Made by a program: the position numbers and the translations under genes
Shown: piece after piece, positions 36,776-48,483 of the stretch
How the letters are laid out: each line of letters begins with the position of its first letter
How positions within the stretch are numbered: the first letter of the stretch is position 1
Notes under the pieces: model-generated
The model's database searches: none
Told to the model about the DNA's origin: nothing
Seen by the model: only the letters and a program-made list of their open reading frames with translations
Assembly: GCA_020081605.1 (NCBI GenBank)
Contig: JAHREC010000045.1
Coordinates: forward strand, 1,302,001-1,366,000
DNA: 64,000 bases
Reading direction: 5' to 3'
Source: Albifimbria verrucaria
Taxonomy: Eukaryota; Ascomycota; Sordariomycetes; Hypocreales; Stachybotryaceae

Positions 36776-38274
36776 ATGTCTGGTGAACAAATCCCTCCAG
36801 GTACGGATTTATCCACAGTGCCGGCGATGGAGGCACCTAATGGACAGACGTACAATTTCACCAACCCCGAACATCGCGGGCCCATATACATTGGCGTGGC
36901 CAGCACTTTCTTGTCTCTCGCTACGATTTGTGTGGTTTTGAGATTATATGCACGGTTAATTATTCAACGGAAACCCTGGTGGGATGATTGTCAGTATGCT
37001 TCTTTGACCACTTCACTCCTGAAAACTGACTTAATACCACCCAGTAATCGCTACATTAGCTTTGGTGCGTTCAAACTAGAATACTGGGACGCGAGAAATC
37101 CGTTAATATCTTCGCCAGCTTTGCCAGGCAGCCTACTCCGGTTTAAATATTTGGCGTAAGTTACAGTTTTGATCTGCCTGGTTTCTGCTGATAGTCTATG
37201 GCTTAGTATGCAATCATGGCGTCGGCATCCACATGTGGAACCTCCATGCTTCGGATGTCTTGCCTCTAGTTGATGTAAGGTCATATCTGAATTCGACATT
37301 CCATCTTGGCTAATGAAGGACCTACAGAAAGCGACCATTATGGGCATGCTCGTGCCCCCTGTTGTGGGCTTCACAAAGCTGACTCTTTTGACCCTTTTCT
37401 ACCACCTCTTCTGGCCACATTATGCTACTAGAATCGGATCTCTCATCGGCATAATAATCGTCGCGATTATCTATTTCATTTTATTCGTGCTTTTTGTCTA
37501 TTGGGGAACCCAAACCGATGCCCTGAGCAGCGCAGTCAACCGCCTCAACCCTCTCAACACGGCTCTGGCCGTTATCAATGTTGTGACCGATTTTTACATA
37601 CTTCTCCTTCCAGTTCGCGCTGTCTGGGGCTTGAACCTAGCCAAGAACAAGAAGCTAGGTCTCAGTCTCCTTTTCGGCACGGGTCTTTTGTATGGATGAT
37701 TCGCCTTAAATGTCTCGTTGACTCTAATTCTTTGATGTAGCTGCTGCATTATGAGTATTATCGGAGCTCGCTACCGCCAGACTATGGCAAACGACGGCAC
37801 TGACTTCACTTGGCGTCTTTTGGATGTTATACTTATCAAGTAAGTTGCACCACAATATTCCAGGGCAAACGCCACTTCCAACCTACCAGACAAGAGCAAT
37901 TCAAGAGACTATCAGTCAAGCTAACACAAGTTCGATGCAGCTCGATTGAAAACTGCGTGGGCATAATGTGTGGGTGTATACCACTCTTCCCCACCATCGT
38001 ACACAGAAAACGAATTCGCGACATGACTCACGGGTCGCGGTCGAAGCCCATTTCAAGTAACAATAGCTACTCCCGGGTTAAAGAGTCACACGCGCTTCGC
38101 TCGATTCATCTTAAATCTACTCGAGGGGATACTATGCGTTCTATGCACGAGGATGAGGACCAGCAGAAACTAGGTACATCTACAGAGGTTACACCTGGAG
38201 GGCCGGATGTATATGGTAATACCGGAGTTGTGGAAGTTCGTAGAGACTTTCGTGTTGATCGTACTGAAGGATAG
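36776..38274 (+). CDS. Rhodopsin-domain (PTH11-like) seven-helix membrane protein
   Basis: Fungal integral membrane protein of the rhodopsin-domain family, often called PTH11-like; proposed sensors in plasma membrane. Exon 1 is 36776-36993; a middle exon near 37210-37278 carries CNHGVGIHMWNLH; the next ends at 37689, then 37741-37839 and 37941-38274. Features: short extracellular N-terminus, TM1 (YIGVASTFLSLATICVVL), WWDD at the first loop, TM segments PVVGFTKLTLLTLFYHLF and IIVAIIYFILFVLFVYW, NPLNTALAVINVVTDFYILLLPV, the CIMSIIGARYR loop, and IENCVGIMCGCIP. A hydrophilic, Ser-rich cytoplasmic tail ends the protein. Boundaries of exon 2 are approximate because the splice after WWDD does not join cleanly in frame. 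Such genes are common next to metabolite clusters; function here is unknown. Confidence 0.85.
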
Positions 38275-38395
38275 TGTAATCTCACATGCATTTCGATGCT
38301 ATATGCTAGCAAACGGAGGTTGAAAGTGTGAGAGATGTACTTGTGATAGAATCCGATTCCATCGGAACAACTGTTTGCTTGTTCTTTAACTTGAT

Positions 38396-40141
38396 CTATC
38401 TCGCTACTTCCTTGAGGAGTACGTGATAAGGCTCCTTCTGCCATATGAGGAATGCCTTTTGGTCGCTCCAGTTTCGGAAGGACGAGGTTTCTAGACTTGC
38501 ACCCTTCGCTGGCTGGTGAGGTGCTATATCAAAGTTCCAAACCATGCGGGCCAAGAGCAAGCGAAACTCCACCCAGCCCAAGTTCTGTCCCATGCAATCT
38601 CGACCGCCAGCTGAAAAAGGCCTGACAACATCTTGCACATCATGAGCGAATATATCAAGGTCAAGAATCTCGTCATCAACAGTGTAATTCTTGAACTGTT
38701 CAGGTGACAGCCAGCGCTCGGGGAGGAAGTCGTTGGGGCGTGCAAAATTCAATGCTGAGCGGTTGGCTGCCCATTGAGTCACACCTACCGCAGTCTATAA
38801 TTGAACAAGGTCAGCACATCACGCGTAGACAATCAAGGCGACAGAAGCTCTACAGACCCCGGCTGGAACAGCGTGACCAGCTATTACGGCACCGTTATTG
38901 CCGACCACACGTGCGAATCCATACGCGAGAGGTGGACAAAGTCGATGCGCTTCGCGTAAGACTGCATTCAGGTATGGCATACGTGATGAAATGAGGTCCG
39001 AAGTAATATCAGATTCATGTGGTGCAATAGAACGAACCTCGTCTTCGAGCCGATGGAGGACTGCGGGACGTTGACAAAGAAGGTGTGTTGAGGCGAGGAG
39101 TGATGTCGCAAGAGTTTCACTACCAGCTAACATGATTAGAAGACAATTGGCCTCAATCTCGGCGCCTGTGAGGGGTGTGAGGTCGGAATCTCCACTCGAG
39201 CCTTCATGCGAGGCCGTTGATATGTAATCGCTCTCGCCTGAAGGCAGTTTACGCTCCCAGCGACGCTTAACTTTGGTTCGGATAATGTTGATAAACGTTT
39301 CTTGGAGGTCGCGCTGCTTCTTTGGTACGATATAGTTGAGCAAATCTGGCAGTGGTGGGTAGTGGCGCATCAAGATCAAAACAGCGGATAGCCACATGTG
39401 TGTCTGGAACATGACCAGCCACGGGTTGTCTATGCGCTTCTTGAGACATTCGAAATCCTCACTGAGGGTAAGACGTCCAATAATATCGACACTCGTCCAG
39501 TTGTACCAATCACGCATGTTGGCAGGCGTCACTTCGTGTCTCGTAGAGCCGTCGGAAGGTTGTGCGTGATGCGTGCGTAGTCCGTCAATGAGGTATCCAA
39601 TGTACGTCTGTACGTGCTGTTCATGGATTCGAGCATTACGCTGGGAAAAGAAGCCCGTTTTTAGGAGTTTCCGCAAGCGTGTGTGAGATTCATCCGGCGC
39701 ATCGACAATAGACTCAAACCCTTGAATCTTGTGGTATACCTTATGCTTAGGAAAGCCCTTGTTCCCGTTCTGGCCCATGTAGATGCCAGACCAAGCTTCA
39801 TCTGTGATGAACGATAGTTCGTCCGGTGCAACACGAACAACTGGCCCGTACTGGTCATGTAAATCCTTGATACGCTCGTGCAAACGACCCTTAATGAAGT
39901 AGAAGCCGTATGTAAACCTTGAGGATGCCCAGAGCTTCGGACCAGGAAAGCGGCTCAGAGGGTGAATGAAAACATTATATATAGCTCTCCCGATGATAAA
40001 AGTCTTGAGGAGGGTTAGTTTACTGCCCTACATGAGGCATTGGGGTTAAGCAATGGCTGTGATTTAACTTACCACTACCAGACCAAGTGTTAGTTGCCAC
40101 ACAGAGCCATAGGTCATCTCGATCTTGCTTAGAATAGCCAT
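38396..40141 (-). CDS. Cytochrome P450 monooxygenase
   Basis: Microsomal P450, class E. Exons are 40141-40073 (signal anchor MAILSKIEMTYGSVWQLTLG), 40003-38858 and 38794-38396, all in frame. Motifs in order: Pro-rich hinge HPLSRFPGPKLW, I-helix oxygen-binding LAGSETLATS, K-helix E-x-x-R in LREAHRLCPP, PERW meander, and heme loop FSAGGRDCMGQNLG with the thiolate Cys. The donor of the last intron, GTCTGT, is not a typical fungal one, but the join gives the standard VPAG-T-VGVTQW sequence. Length is about 535 residues and no frameshift was noticed. It resembles fungal CYPs of trichothecene- and diterpene-type pathways. It is convergent with the rhodopsin-like gene, 121 bp apart, and probably hydroxylates the cluster product. 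Confidence 0.94.
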
Positions 40142-41020
40142 GGTAATGATACTACGGGAAGAGAAATAGCGTCGATGGATGACAAAATCGTAAGCACGAA
40201 CAGGAAGAAGGAGGGAGGGTTTCCGATACAATTTTCATATAAATTCTATCTACCAATTGATAGAATTAAACATGCTCGCCTCTAAGTGGGTTTACGATAG
40301 CCCCTCCTTCATTAGCCATCGATGTCTTTCCATCAACCAGTCATTTTTGGCAGAGGATGAGCTGTGGCCGTAGCACTCCGAACAGAATACTACCTGCCCG
40401 AACAAGTTTGTAGTATTTGTGGTAACCACCATTGCAAAAGGGGTGATCCTAATGGTTTCCTGTTGGGTTGCATTGAAGCCACCTTAGAACTAATGAATGT
40501 GCAGCGTAGTACTCAGTTTATGCCACTCTATCACTCGACTGATCCTCCAGCCTGCAGCCAGCCAGCCAGATTTGCCATGGTCTCGAGTTACTTGCACCGT
40601 TGACATCAACAATGTCACACAGCAGGCAAAAGGTTAGATTAACAAGCCTGAAAAGGAATATGACATTGGCGATCAGATTAAAAGTCAAAGCACAATCAGA
40701 GATACTTGTCTAGTCTCTAGCCGCTCACTTGGGAGCAAAAATACTCACATTCAGTAGCTAGGTCCCATGGCCAACATCTATATCTATGACCCCAAAATAC
40801 GACCACAAGACGATAGAGATGGGTACAGTCGTATCTATATATTGATAATCTTTTCCCATCATGATTCGCACCATCTGGAGTCACAATGCTTGTAGACGTA
40901 CCACACTCCCGACGCCTCCGCCTATTAAGCATGGGACGTTGACTTCCCTACGAAGAGATAGACATAGAGGTTTTATGCATTTCTATGCAATTACTACCGT
41001 CCAGGAGGTAAAAAAAGAAA
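40142..41020. other. Intergenic region upstream of P450
   Basis: 879 bp with the P450 promoter. Short open frames only, none supported. Confidence 0.4.
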
Positions 41021-41111
41021 TGCCCCCACACAGATTTGAACTATGGACCTTTGCATTACTGCAGGCAAGTTGCCGTACAAGTGCAACGCTCTACCCCTGA
41101 GCTATAAGGGC
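41021..41111 (-). tRNA. tRNA-Thr (anticodon TGT), with intron
   Basis: The minus strand folds as a cloverleaf. The acceptor stem starts GCCCTTA and pairs with TGGGGGC plus discriminator A. Then TA, the D arm GCTC-AGGGGTA-GAGC, and the anticodon stem TTGCA/TGCAA follow. The loop begins C-T-TGT-A, giving anticodon TGT. A roughly 19-nt intron follows position 37, the normal place for a nuclear tRNA intron. The T arm is CATAG-TTCAAAT-CTGTG. Two G-T wobble pairs occur in the acceptor stem. CCA is not encoded, as expected. Confidence 0.9.
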
Positions 41112-42394
41112 ATTTTGAAGCTTCAACGACTTTAACACAATTTATATAAGTAAATTACTATGTCTGACAAGGCATACCATTTCCAACATAACACATTGAG
41201 GTCTCATGAGTTAGTCGATAGTGAATGTGCCGATGTTTCCTTTTACTACACACAGCCGCCCTTGATTGGTTGTAAGCTTTACAGACTGTTTTGATCACTT
41301 ATGTTCTGATATGCCAAGGACGCCGTCGTGCAATACCATATACGTTCTGCCTGTTGAAAGCTCAGGGAAATGATCATGCTAGTGCTATAATTGGGGTGGA
41401 ATCTTTATTTTCAGCCTGGCTCTGTGACACCGCGCCCACATTCAAGGGCTTGTTAAGTCTTTGGGCATTGCACTCCACGCACTTATCTTTGCCCTCTTTA
41501 AGACACTCCTGCGCTTGGGAGAAGTCTTGGTTGCCCCCTGATGACTTTGCAAGATGTTCAAACTGCGACAGATTTCTCATTTGGATCACTTCTAACGCGA
41601 GCCAAGCAGTTGTGAGGCGTAGTCACTGGACAGAAGAGGGGAGAGAATAGGAGGTGCTGAAAAATATGACAATAAGTTCGATGAGAGCCACGGCTTGCCA
41701 CCAGTAAGGTGTAACTGCAAAAGTCACAAGAGCAAATAGAAGAGCTAATGTCTTTCGGCCTATCTGGTGAGTATCCCTGTACAGCTTAGAGGAAAGATAC
41801 TGAAATTAGCCAGAAAGGCATCCATTTCGACAAGGGAGACTGAGCTACAAGGCTAGAAAGCCACATTAAAGTCATATTTGATATCGGGTATAGAGTCGTA
41901 TTTGTCATGACTGTATGCATGATCTATTCGCACAATCTGTGAAAAAAAAACCTGCGACGCGACGTTTGTACATAGTACTTAATTGTAGACAGCATAATGT
42001 TCTGCGACTACATGCAGATGCTGGCTCAGGTTTTGTCCATTAGCTCGATCCCGATTTTGTCAGGGCGCCAGGTTTTATCAGACATTCGTAGTGATTCGGA
42101 TTTGCCTGACCGGGCGATCAATTTTTGTAAACAAAATCTGAGCAAAATCTGAACATAACAAAACGGGTGGATGGAAAGATTATAGCATATCTTAGGATTG
42201 GGGTATATATATCACGAATGAGATATAATTTTCTTGGAGGACTTCTCTCGGCAGCTTCAAAGAACTTCAGCTTGGCACCATTGTTTACTGTTCAGTTACA
42301 GGAAATTTGACTACAAGTGCTTGAACCTTAGTGAGCTCTGAGAATTGGCCTGCGTTGTCATGTGATAACTAATTCTACTCAGTATACTTGTACA
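41112..42394. other. Gene-poor AT-rich region
   Basis: 1.3 kb without supported genes apart from the degenerate repeat units described separately. A TATATATA stretch lies near 42206-42213, about 185 bp before the next small gene. Confidence 0.4.
42018..42155. repeat. Degenerate AGATTTTG-type repeat units, both orientations
   Basis: Units such as CAGGTTTTGTCC, CGATTTTGTCAGG and CCAGGTTTTATCAG on the plus strand are followed by CAAAATCTGAGCAAAATCTG, the same core inverted. They match the tandem array at about 43,890. Confidence 0.5.
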
Positions 42395-42686
42395 ATGCCT
42401 ACTAGCAACACATCCTATGTACGAGCATCATACTCGAAAAACGAGTAGGTCAATTCCTCCAAGGACGATATCTCAAAGCTCGGCACTAACAGCGGCAACT
42501 GTCTACAGAAATTCCCAGGCTTCATATCAGATGCAGCAGTATCTTGACGGTGAGCCCACGGTCACAGATTATATCTCAGGTGCCACTGCCAAGAGCGGCA
42601 AAATGCCCGGGAAGTCGTCGGTGTCTCATTCAAGTAATCTGAGGAAGCAACTTGCAGATCTCGATGAAGTCTTGAAATCCCGGTGA
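42395..42686 (+). CDS. Possible small hypothetical protein
   Basis: A 90-codon frame (open from 42417) ends RKQLADLDEVLKSR, a short charged helix after a Ser/Thr-rich region (SISQSS, YISGATAKSGK). An upstream ATG at 42395 is in a different frame but would join it if the A run near 42437 were one base shorter. No domain is recognised. Support is limited to length, composition and a TATA-like stretch upstream. Confidence 0.3.
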
Positions 42687-43887
42687 ATATAGGGAAAGGA
42701 AGGCTCCAGAATGAATTGATAACGGCTTTGCGAATATTGCAGAATTGCGATATGTCAGATCGATAGCTTCCGTAGGAATTATGACTTTATCAGTTGGCAA
42801 AGGATAATGATGAAACATTAAGCCCATCTATGAACAGCCCCAGGCCAATTCAAAACGAGTGAACATGTTTCTTCCCTCTCCGTATCCAAAGTCATGTTAG
42901 AGAGACAATAGTCTGGAAGTCATTCAGGGAAATAATTTTCACTGACGAAGGTAACTGGGTAACTGCCTTCTTGTGCCGAGTATTAGGAATTGGTTTCTTT
43001 GCGTGCCTTGATGAAGATTATTTGAATTATCGTATGAGATTGTTCCATCACAGTAACAGCCAAATCTTGCTTGCAATGTGACCGGTGAAGTCCTGGGATC
43101 TTGCGCCCACGACCTTTACTGCCCTGGACTTGGGAGTGTTATCGACTCGCGATAACCTGATGCCTCAGAAAATGAAACTCGGTCTCATGTGATATATAAG
43201 TTGAGGATCTTAATTATACCCTTCTTCACAAAATAATCCTCGTGAAGAGGAGCAACGGAATTCTAGTCGATTGTGTCACTTGGAATAATTCAACTCGGAG
43301 GTATCTGTACCAGTGGATAGGCATACTCTATTCATATTGAAGCTCCTGGTAAAAGATTGATCAATAAGGCTGCCACCTGAGCTTCGGCGGTTGTCAAAGA
43401 CCTATATCTAGTTGAGGCAACAGAAATGGCATCGGAAGAAATTTGCCGCACTGTATAGCTGGCAAGGGTGGCTTGGTTGATATTCTGATTGGATTCGCAA
43501 AAGTGCATCAACACTCGACTGAGAATGATTCATTCGGTCCACGTGTCATCTGTTGGTATTGAGGCGGTTCAGCATAGTGAGGCTGAATATGCACATCCTC
43601 GCACTCCTTGACCCCGCCTCACTGCCTGTGGTTCGCGACCCGGCTTTCTCAGATGGACATGAAAATTTATGGATTGTTATGTACTGATGCCCTCTGATGC
43701 TGGCAGATATACTAGCGATGGTTTTCGCGAATTAGAAGACGTAGTCCTAACCTCCATAGGCACTTTGGTGTACGTATAACTTTAAGCAAGAATGCCCAAT
43801 TCACAGGTGCATCAGATTGACAAGTGGAGGCATGTGTTACATTGCGTTGTCACACCGTCTATGAATCTCTGTCTACAACGTGCGAAT
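42687..43887. other. Gene-poor intergenic region
   Basis: 1.2 kb with no supported gene. Only short, mutually overlapping open frames. Confidence 0.4.
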
Positions 43888-44045
43888 GCAGATTTTGGCC
43901 GCAGATTTTGTCTACAAATTTTACCTGCCCGGGTTTATCCGTAGATTTTCTCCCTAAATTTTGTTCCCAAATTTTGTCACCGGGTTTTGTCGTCAGATTT
44001 TGTCGCCAGATTTTGTCGCCAGATTTTGACGGAGATTTTCACAGG
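43888..44045 (+). repeat. Degenerate tandem repeat, about 13-bp unit AGATTTTGTCGCC
   Basis: About eleven units in 158 bp. The last ones are near-perfect (CAGATTTTGTCGCCAGATTTTGTCGC), while earlier ones have drifted (AAATTTTACCTGCC, GTAGATTTTCTCCC, AAATTTTGTTCCC). It lies 336 bp before the Clr5-ankyrin gene. The drift gradient suggests recent expansion at the downstream end. Confidence 0.75.
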
Positions 44046-44380
44046 CCAACTTCAACAAAGGCTGTCGCTTGTTTATGAATACGTAGGTTCAACGGCACAC
44101 TCTGCACATCTCTTTATATTGATTTACATCCATATACTCTGCGTCATTTGTCAATTGCAACTTGCCTGCTAAGTTCTTCCTACTTCAAGGCCCTTGAAAC
44201 ACTGAGAACAACATTGTATCCCTTGAAGACCCTTCCATATGGTGCATTCAGGTTTACAATTGGCCTAGCTAAGGCTTCCGCATTACATTTTCGCATTGTG
44301 CCACTCATAGGGATTCCTGAAGTCATTTTCGGTTATCACACCACTCTCAATCCATCTGCAGCTGCCACAATCTCAAGATC
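44046..44380. promoter_or_regulatory. Upstream region of Clr5-ankyrin gene
   Basis: 335 bp between the tandem array and the ATG; probable promoter. No definite motif. Confidence 0.35.
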
Positions 44381-47300
44381 ATGGAATTCAGGAATACGCA
44401 ACAGATCCCCAACGACGAGTGGGAGGCCCATAGAGAAACGATTACCGAACTGTATCTCAAAGCCGACATGACTCTCGCCAAACTGGCCGGTTCAATGAGA
44501 GAGCGTGGCTTCCCTGCTAGGCATGTAACAATTTCTCAAAATATCATCTAAACTAACCGTTGCTCCAGTTCTGCGCAGCTTGAGGCACGACTCAGCGTCT
44601 GGGGTGTTCGGAAGAATCTAAATGTGAAGGAGTGGGCATACGTCCTCAACAAAATCGACTCTCTGGACCCTTCTGTTTCATGCAAGGTCTCCATATCAGG
44701 CGTTGAACTCTCCGAAGATCGCATAGACAGAGCACGTCGACACGTTCGAAAACATGAGCAGCGAGAGCAAGCAGCACCTTCAAGTAGTTACCGAAGGTCT
44801 CGGAAAACAAAAGGTCGTCGAAGCACTCAACCCAAGAGTCGTGCAGTTCCTGCGGGTGTCTCGATTGAAATCTTAGATTTATATGGCAATTGGGTTTCCA
44901 TTGAAAAAATAGAAAATTCCCGAACAGAAACTGCATCACCACCTTTCGAGTCCTTCGGAGTGTCAGTCATCGATGGCCATGGTCCACCTGACAGGGCCCA
45001 CGGCCAATCAACCAGTGAAACGATCACACCAACGGCTTTCGCAAACTTCGATGAACTATATGCTAGTTTTGTACCGGCTCAACGTACCCTTAGCCGAGGC
45101 TCCCCTCCCGACAAAGCTGGTTCCAAGCTCGAGGTTATTCTCCTTACCGAAATTTATTTGAATTCGACGAGAATGTTATCGGAAGGGTTGATAATGAATT
45201 CTCAATTGACTATTCCAATACACAATCTACTTTAATCCGCCGGTTATGCACCCCGATAGGATCACCCAAGACAGCCTAGTCACCATAAATCCGGTCACTC
45301 CACACATCTTCAGCAATCCCTACAATTACTCACAAAATGGAGAGGGTCTGATTTGGCAAGGCCTTGGCACGACACCAGATGGAGGCTACAATTTCAGTCT
45401 TCACATGTCGGGTACAGAATGGTTGTCTCTGCATCAGATTCTGTCGCCTTCGTACATCCCTTCAAATTCAGACGAGTCACTGCCAGGGTCTGCTTTTATT
45501 CGATTGACTGGTCATGAATCTATATCACGGATGCTTCCACATCTTGAGTTCGAGCAACACTTCCACTCAGTGAGTGCCAGTTTCTCAAATCCAGGCTTCG
45601 CTATCCAAGGGTCTTTCTTCAATAGTGTCTCTCTTGGATTTTTATGGAGGCAAGAAGTCTTGGCCAAGAATTTGGCTTTAGTCGAACTTTGTCCCTTGAC
45701 TGTCTTTTCCAGAATCTTGACGCTTTCTCGCCCAACCATGGTGCAGCTGTCATCACTGATAGCCAAGCCTCCGAGACTAGATTTATTCGCGCACTCCTCT
45801 TCTCATTACTTAATGGCCTTGTGGGATTGGAAGCCATCCCGACTGCTGAGATACTGAGGCTGTTTAGTCGTCTTCGGATTTTTTCATCTTCTTTTCTGAT
45901 ACTTCTCAGAGACGGCCCCCGACATGCTTCAAGAACATTTCTTGATAATATATTCCGAGCTTGCATTGAATCTAGTGATACGGATCTCTAAGGGAATTGC
46001 TTGAACTTCAACTGGTGGATGTTAACAACACTGTAATCTCTTATTCGGCTGGTTTATACACACCGATTGAACGAGCAGCAACTCTCCGAGATTTAGACGT
46101 CGTTAAAATCTTGGTAGATCATGGTGCAGATGTGAACAAGACGTACTCCAAATTTGATGGAGGTGCAATGGATAAACTATGGTATAATTTTCGTTCGCCA
46201 AGTACACACGCTATATTGGCCGCAATAGCCAAGGTTCTTATTAAGGCGGGTGCAAGTATGGATTCTTTCCATTTCAAAAAAGCTTGGGATGGGCCTCAAG
46301 TAGGTCATGCAGAAGAAACAGAACTGTATAGCCAGCCTCTATGGGAAGCAGCATGCCAAGAAGTTTTGTCATTGGCTATGTGCTCATCCCCATCTCACCA
46401 TGAGGCCTTTTTTTATTTGACATTGACGAGGGTTCCCAACTTGCGAGGATTGCACGTTACTGCAGTGAAGAATATTCAATTCAGCTGATTCATGATATGA
46501 TTGGCCTCTGTCAAAAGGATGGATGCGGTTCCTGCTTATCAGAAGAAAGCTTGGCAGCTAGAACAGCAGCTGTGGCTATGAGTCAAGGGAAGACCAAACT
46601 TGTCCAGCTTCTTATTCCTTATCTTTACGATTCTACTACGATATTTGTGGCAGCCATAGAATCTAAGGAAACACATCTGATCGAATTAGCACTTTCTTTT
46701 CACCCCAACTTCGCTCCTCAAAGGTCTATTCGCTACTCTACTAACGGCATGGGTGTTTTCACATGGCCACTCGTCGAGGCGGTGAGGACTGGCAACAAAT
46801 GTCTCATCAAGCGGTTACAAGGGGCAGGTGCACTGCACAGACTCGAAACTGGAATTTATCTTCACTTCTTGATTAAACAAGCAGCGTGCTGGGGGACTTA
46901 TCATACGTACAGATGCTATTGTCTCACGCAGACACGTCTTTCTACGACATCAAGGTGGACACCACCGAAGCATTACTATCAGCTTTGGAGCATGATAATG
47001 TGGAAGTTGCGTGGTTACTTCTAGATCATTATACAAAGCCCGTGGACTCTACACCGCATTCCTTGAGAAAGCCTCTGTATGAGGCCGTGCGGATACGTAA
47101 TTCACCGCTAGTACACGCCGTCTTGGACATGAATCCAGACATGTGGGATTATGAAGAAAAGGTGGTGCATGATGCACTTAAATGGGGGATGTTTCGGTTA
47201 TTTGGGACATCTTCACTGAGTCCTAGTAGGTGGCCTTATTCTCTCAGCAATCTACCTCCTCTTTGCAATTTTTGTATCGCAGAAGACAACCTGAAGCTTT

Positions 47301-48483
47301 TTCGGGACATTGTAGCATCTCTTCCATACCCAGGAGAAAGGCTAATGGGTGAGTGTCTCGCTATATCAGTCAAAAATTCTCATTCTGCCATGACTTCGTA
47401 TCTTCTAGATCAAGGGGCTGATCCCTACACTCCATCGGTGTTGCTATCAATACTGAGCTCTCAACCGGAGATGCTTCAGATGATTGTTGACGAGTTTGCA
47501 TTACGAAGAAAAGCACCAAAGCTCATTGGTGCTTACCAACTCAATATTATAATGGGCGAAGGTTTCGACAACATCGAAGCACTGGATGCTCTACTTCAAA
47601 TCGAGGCCATTGATATGGTTCGTTTGCAGGCAATTGAAAAGTCGAAAATTACTGCCTGACGCCTCTTGGATTAGCAATAACCAGCTCTTTGGCCGGTCGT
47701 GAGGGTTATCTCAGCATCGTAGAGAAGATCCTTAAGGGAGGTTCTGACCCTAATGCAATAGCAAGTACTCGAAAATACGGTTCCAATGAATATCTCACCG
47801 GATTCATGCTGGCTATTGAAACAGGGTATGAGGAGGTGGTAGAGCTACTGATCAAATACAACGGCAAGGTGAACACTGATCTAAGGCATGCCGTCACACG
47901 AACGCCTTTGCAATACGCTGCAGAACTAGGAAATCTTCGCATGGTTAGCTTGCTACTGCGCCACAACGCAACTGTTGATGCAAAGCCAGCAAGACGAGGC
48001 GGCGGTACAGCTCTACAATTCGCTGCTATAACAGGAAATTGCATCATTGCCAAAGTGTTGTTAGAAAATGGTGCCAAGCTAGACGCGTTACCTTCAAAGG
48101 TCCACGGACGATGGCCACTTGAAGCCGCAGCTGAGCATGGGCGTCTTGATATGATTCAGCTTCTATGGAATGAGAGTATTGAGCGCAAAATTCAACTCGG
48201 TTTCCAACGACGTCAATGTTTAAGGGCTATGAAGTTGGCCCACCAAAATGGACACAGTGGCTGCATGAACTTGATAGAAGAACTGTCTAGGATTCCAGTA
48301 AGTAGGCTCGACGTGGAAGATTACGGCGCCATGTGGCTCGCTTATAACGACTTCGACAAAGAAGAGCTAGAACGCGATTGGTGCATTGGTGATGGATGGG
48401 CAAGCACCGACTCTATAACATCTGAATCTAAATCGAGACGACAGTTGTGGTACGAGAAGTTTACAAGTGATGAAGATGAATAG
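44381..48483 (+). CDS. Clr5-domain ankyrin-repeat protein
   Basis: Large fungal protein with an N-terminal Clr5 domain (DEWEAHRETITELYLKADMTL, then LEARLSVWGVRKN) and a long C-terminal ankyrin region. Exon 1 is 44381-44524; exon 2 starts at 44579 and the intron keeps frame. After Clr5 come a basic, Ser-rich linker, a middle region, and ankyrin-like units from about 46,020: ERAATLRDLDVVKILVDHGADVN, later LQYAAELGNLRMVSLLLRHNA and LQFAAITGNCIIAKVLLENGA. The protein ends in an acidic tail. At least six frame changes cut the reading frame (about 45,130-45,240, 45,640, 45,990, 46,480, 46,891-46,895 and 47,657); the last two fit a missing G in a G run and a missing C. Length would be about 1,300 residues. 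Such proteins are often lineage-specific and of unknown role. Real decay cannot be excluded here because breaks are many. Confidence 0.75.

Noticed and set aside
40364..40603. Cys-containing 79-codon frame (CSICGNHHC) suggesting a zinc finger
   Set aside because: Only one Cys/His pair group, no continuation, and it lies in the P450 upstream spacer.
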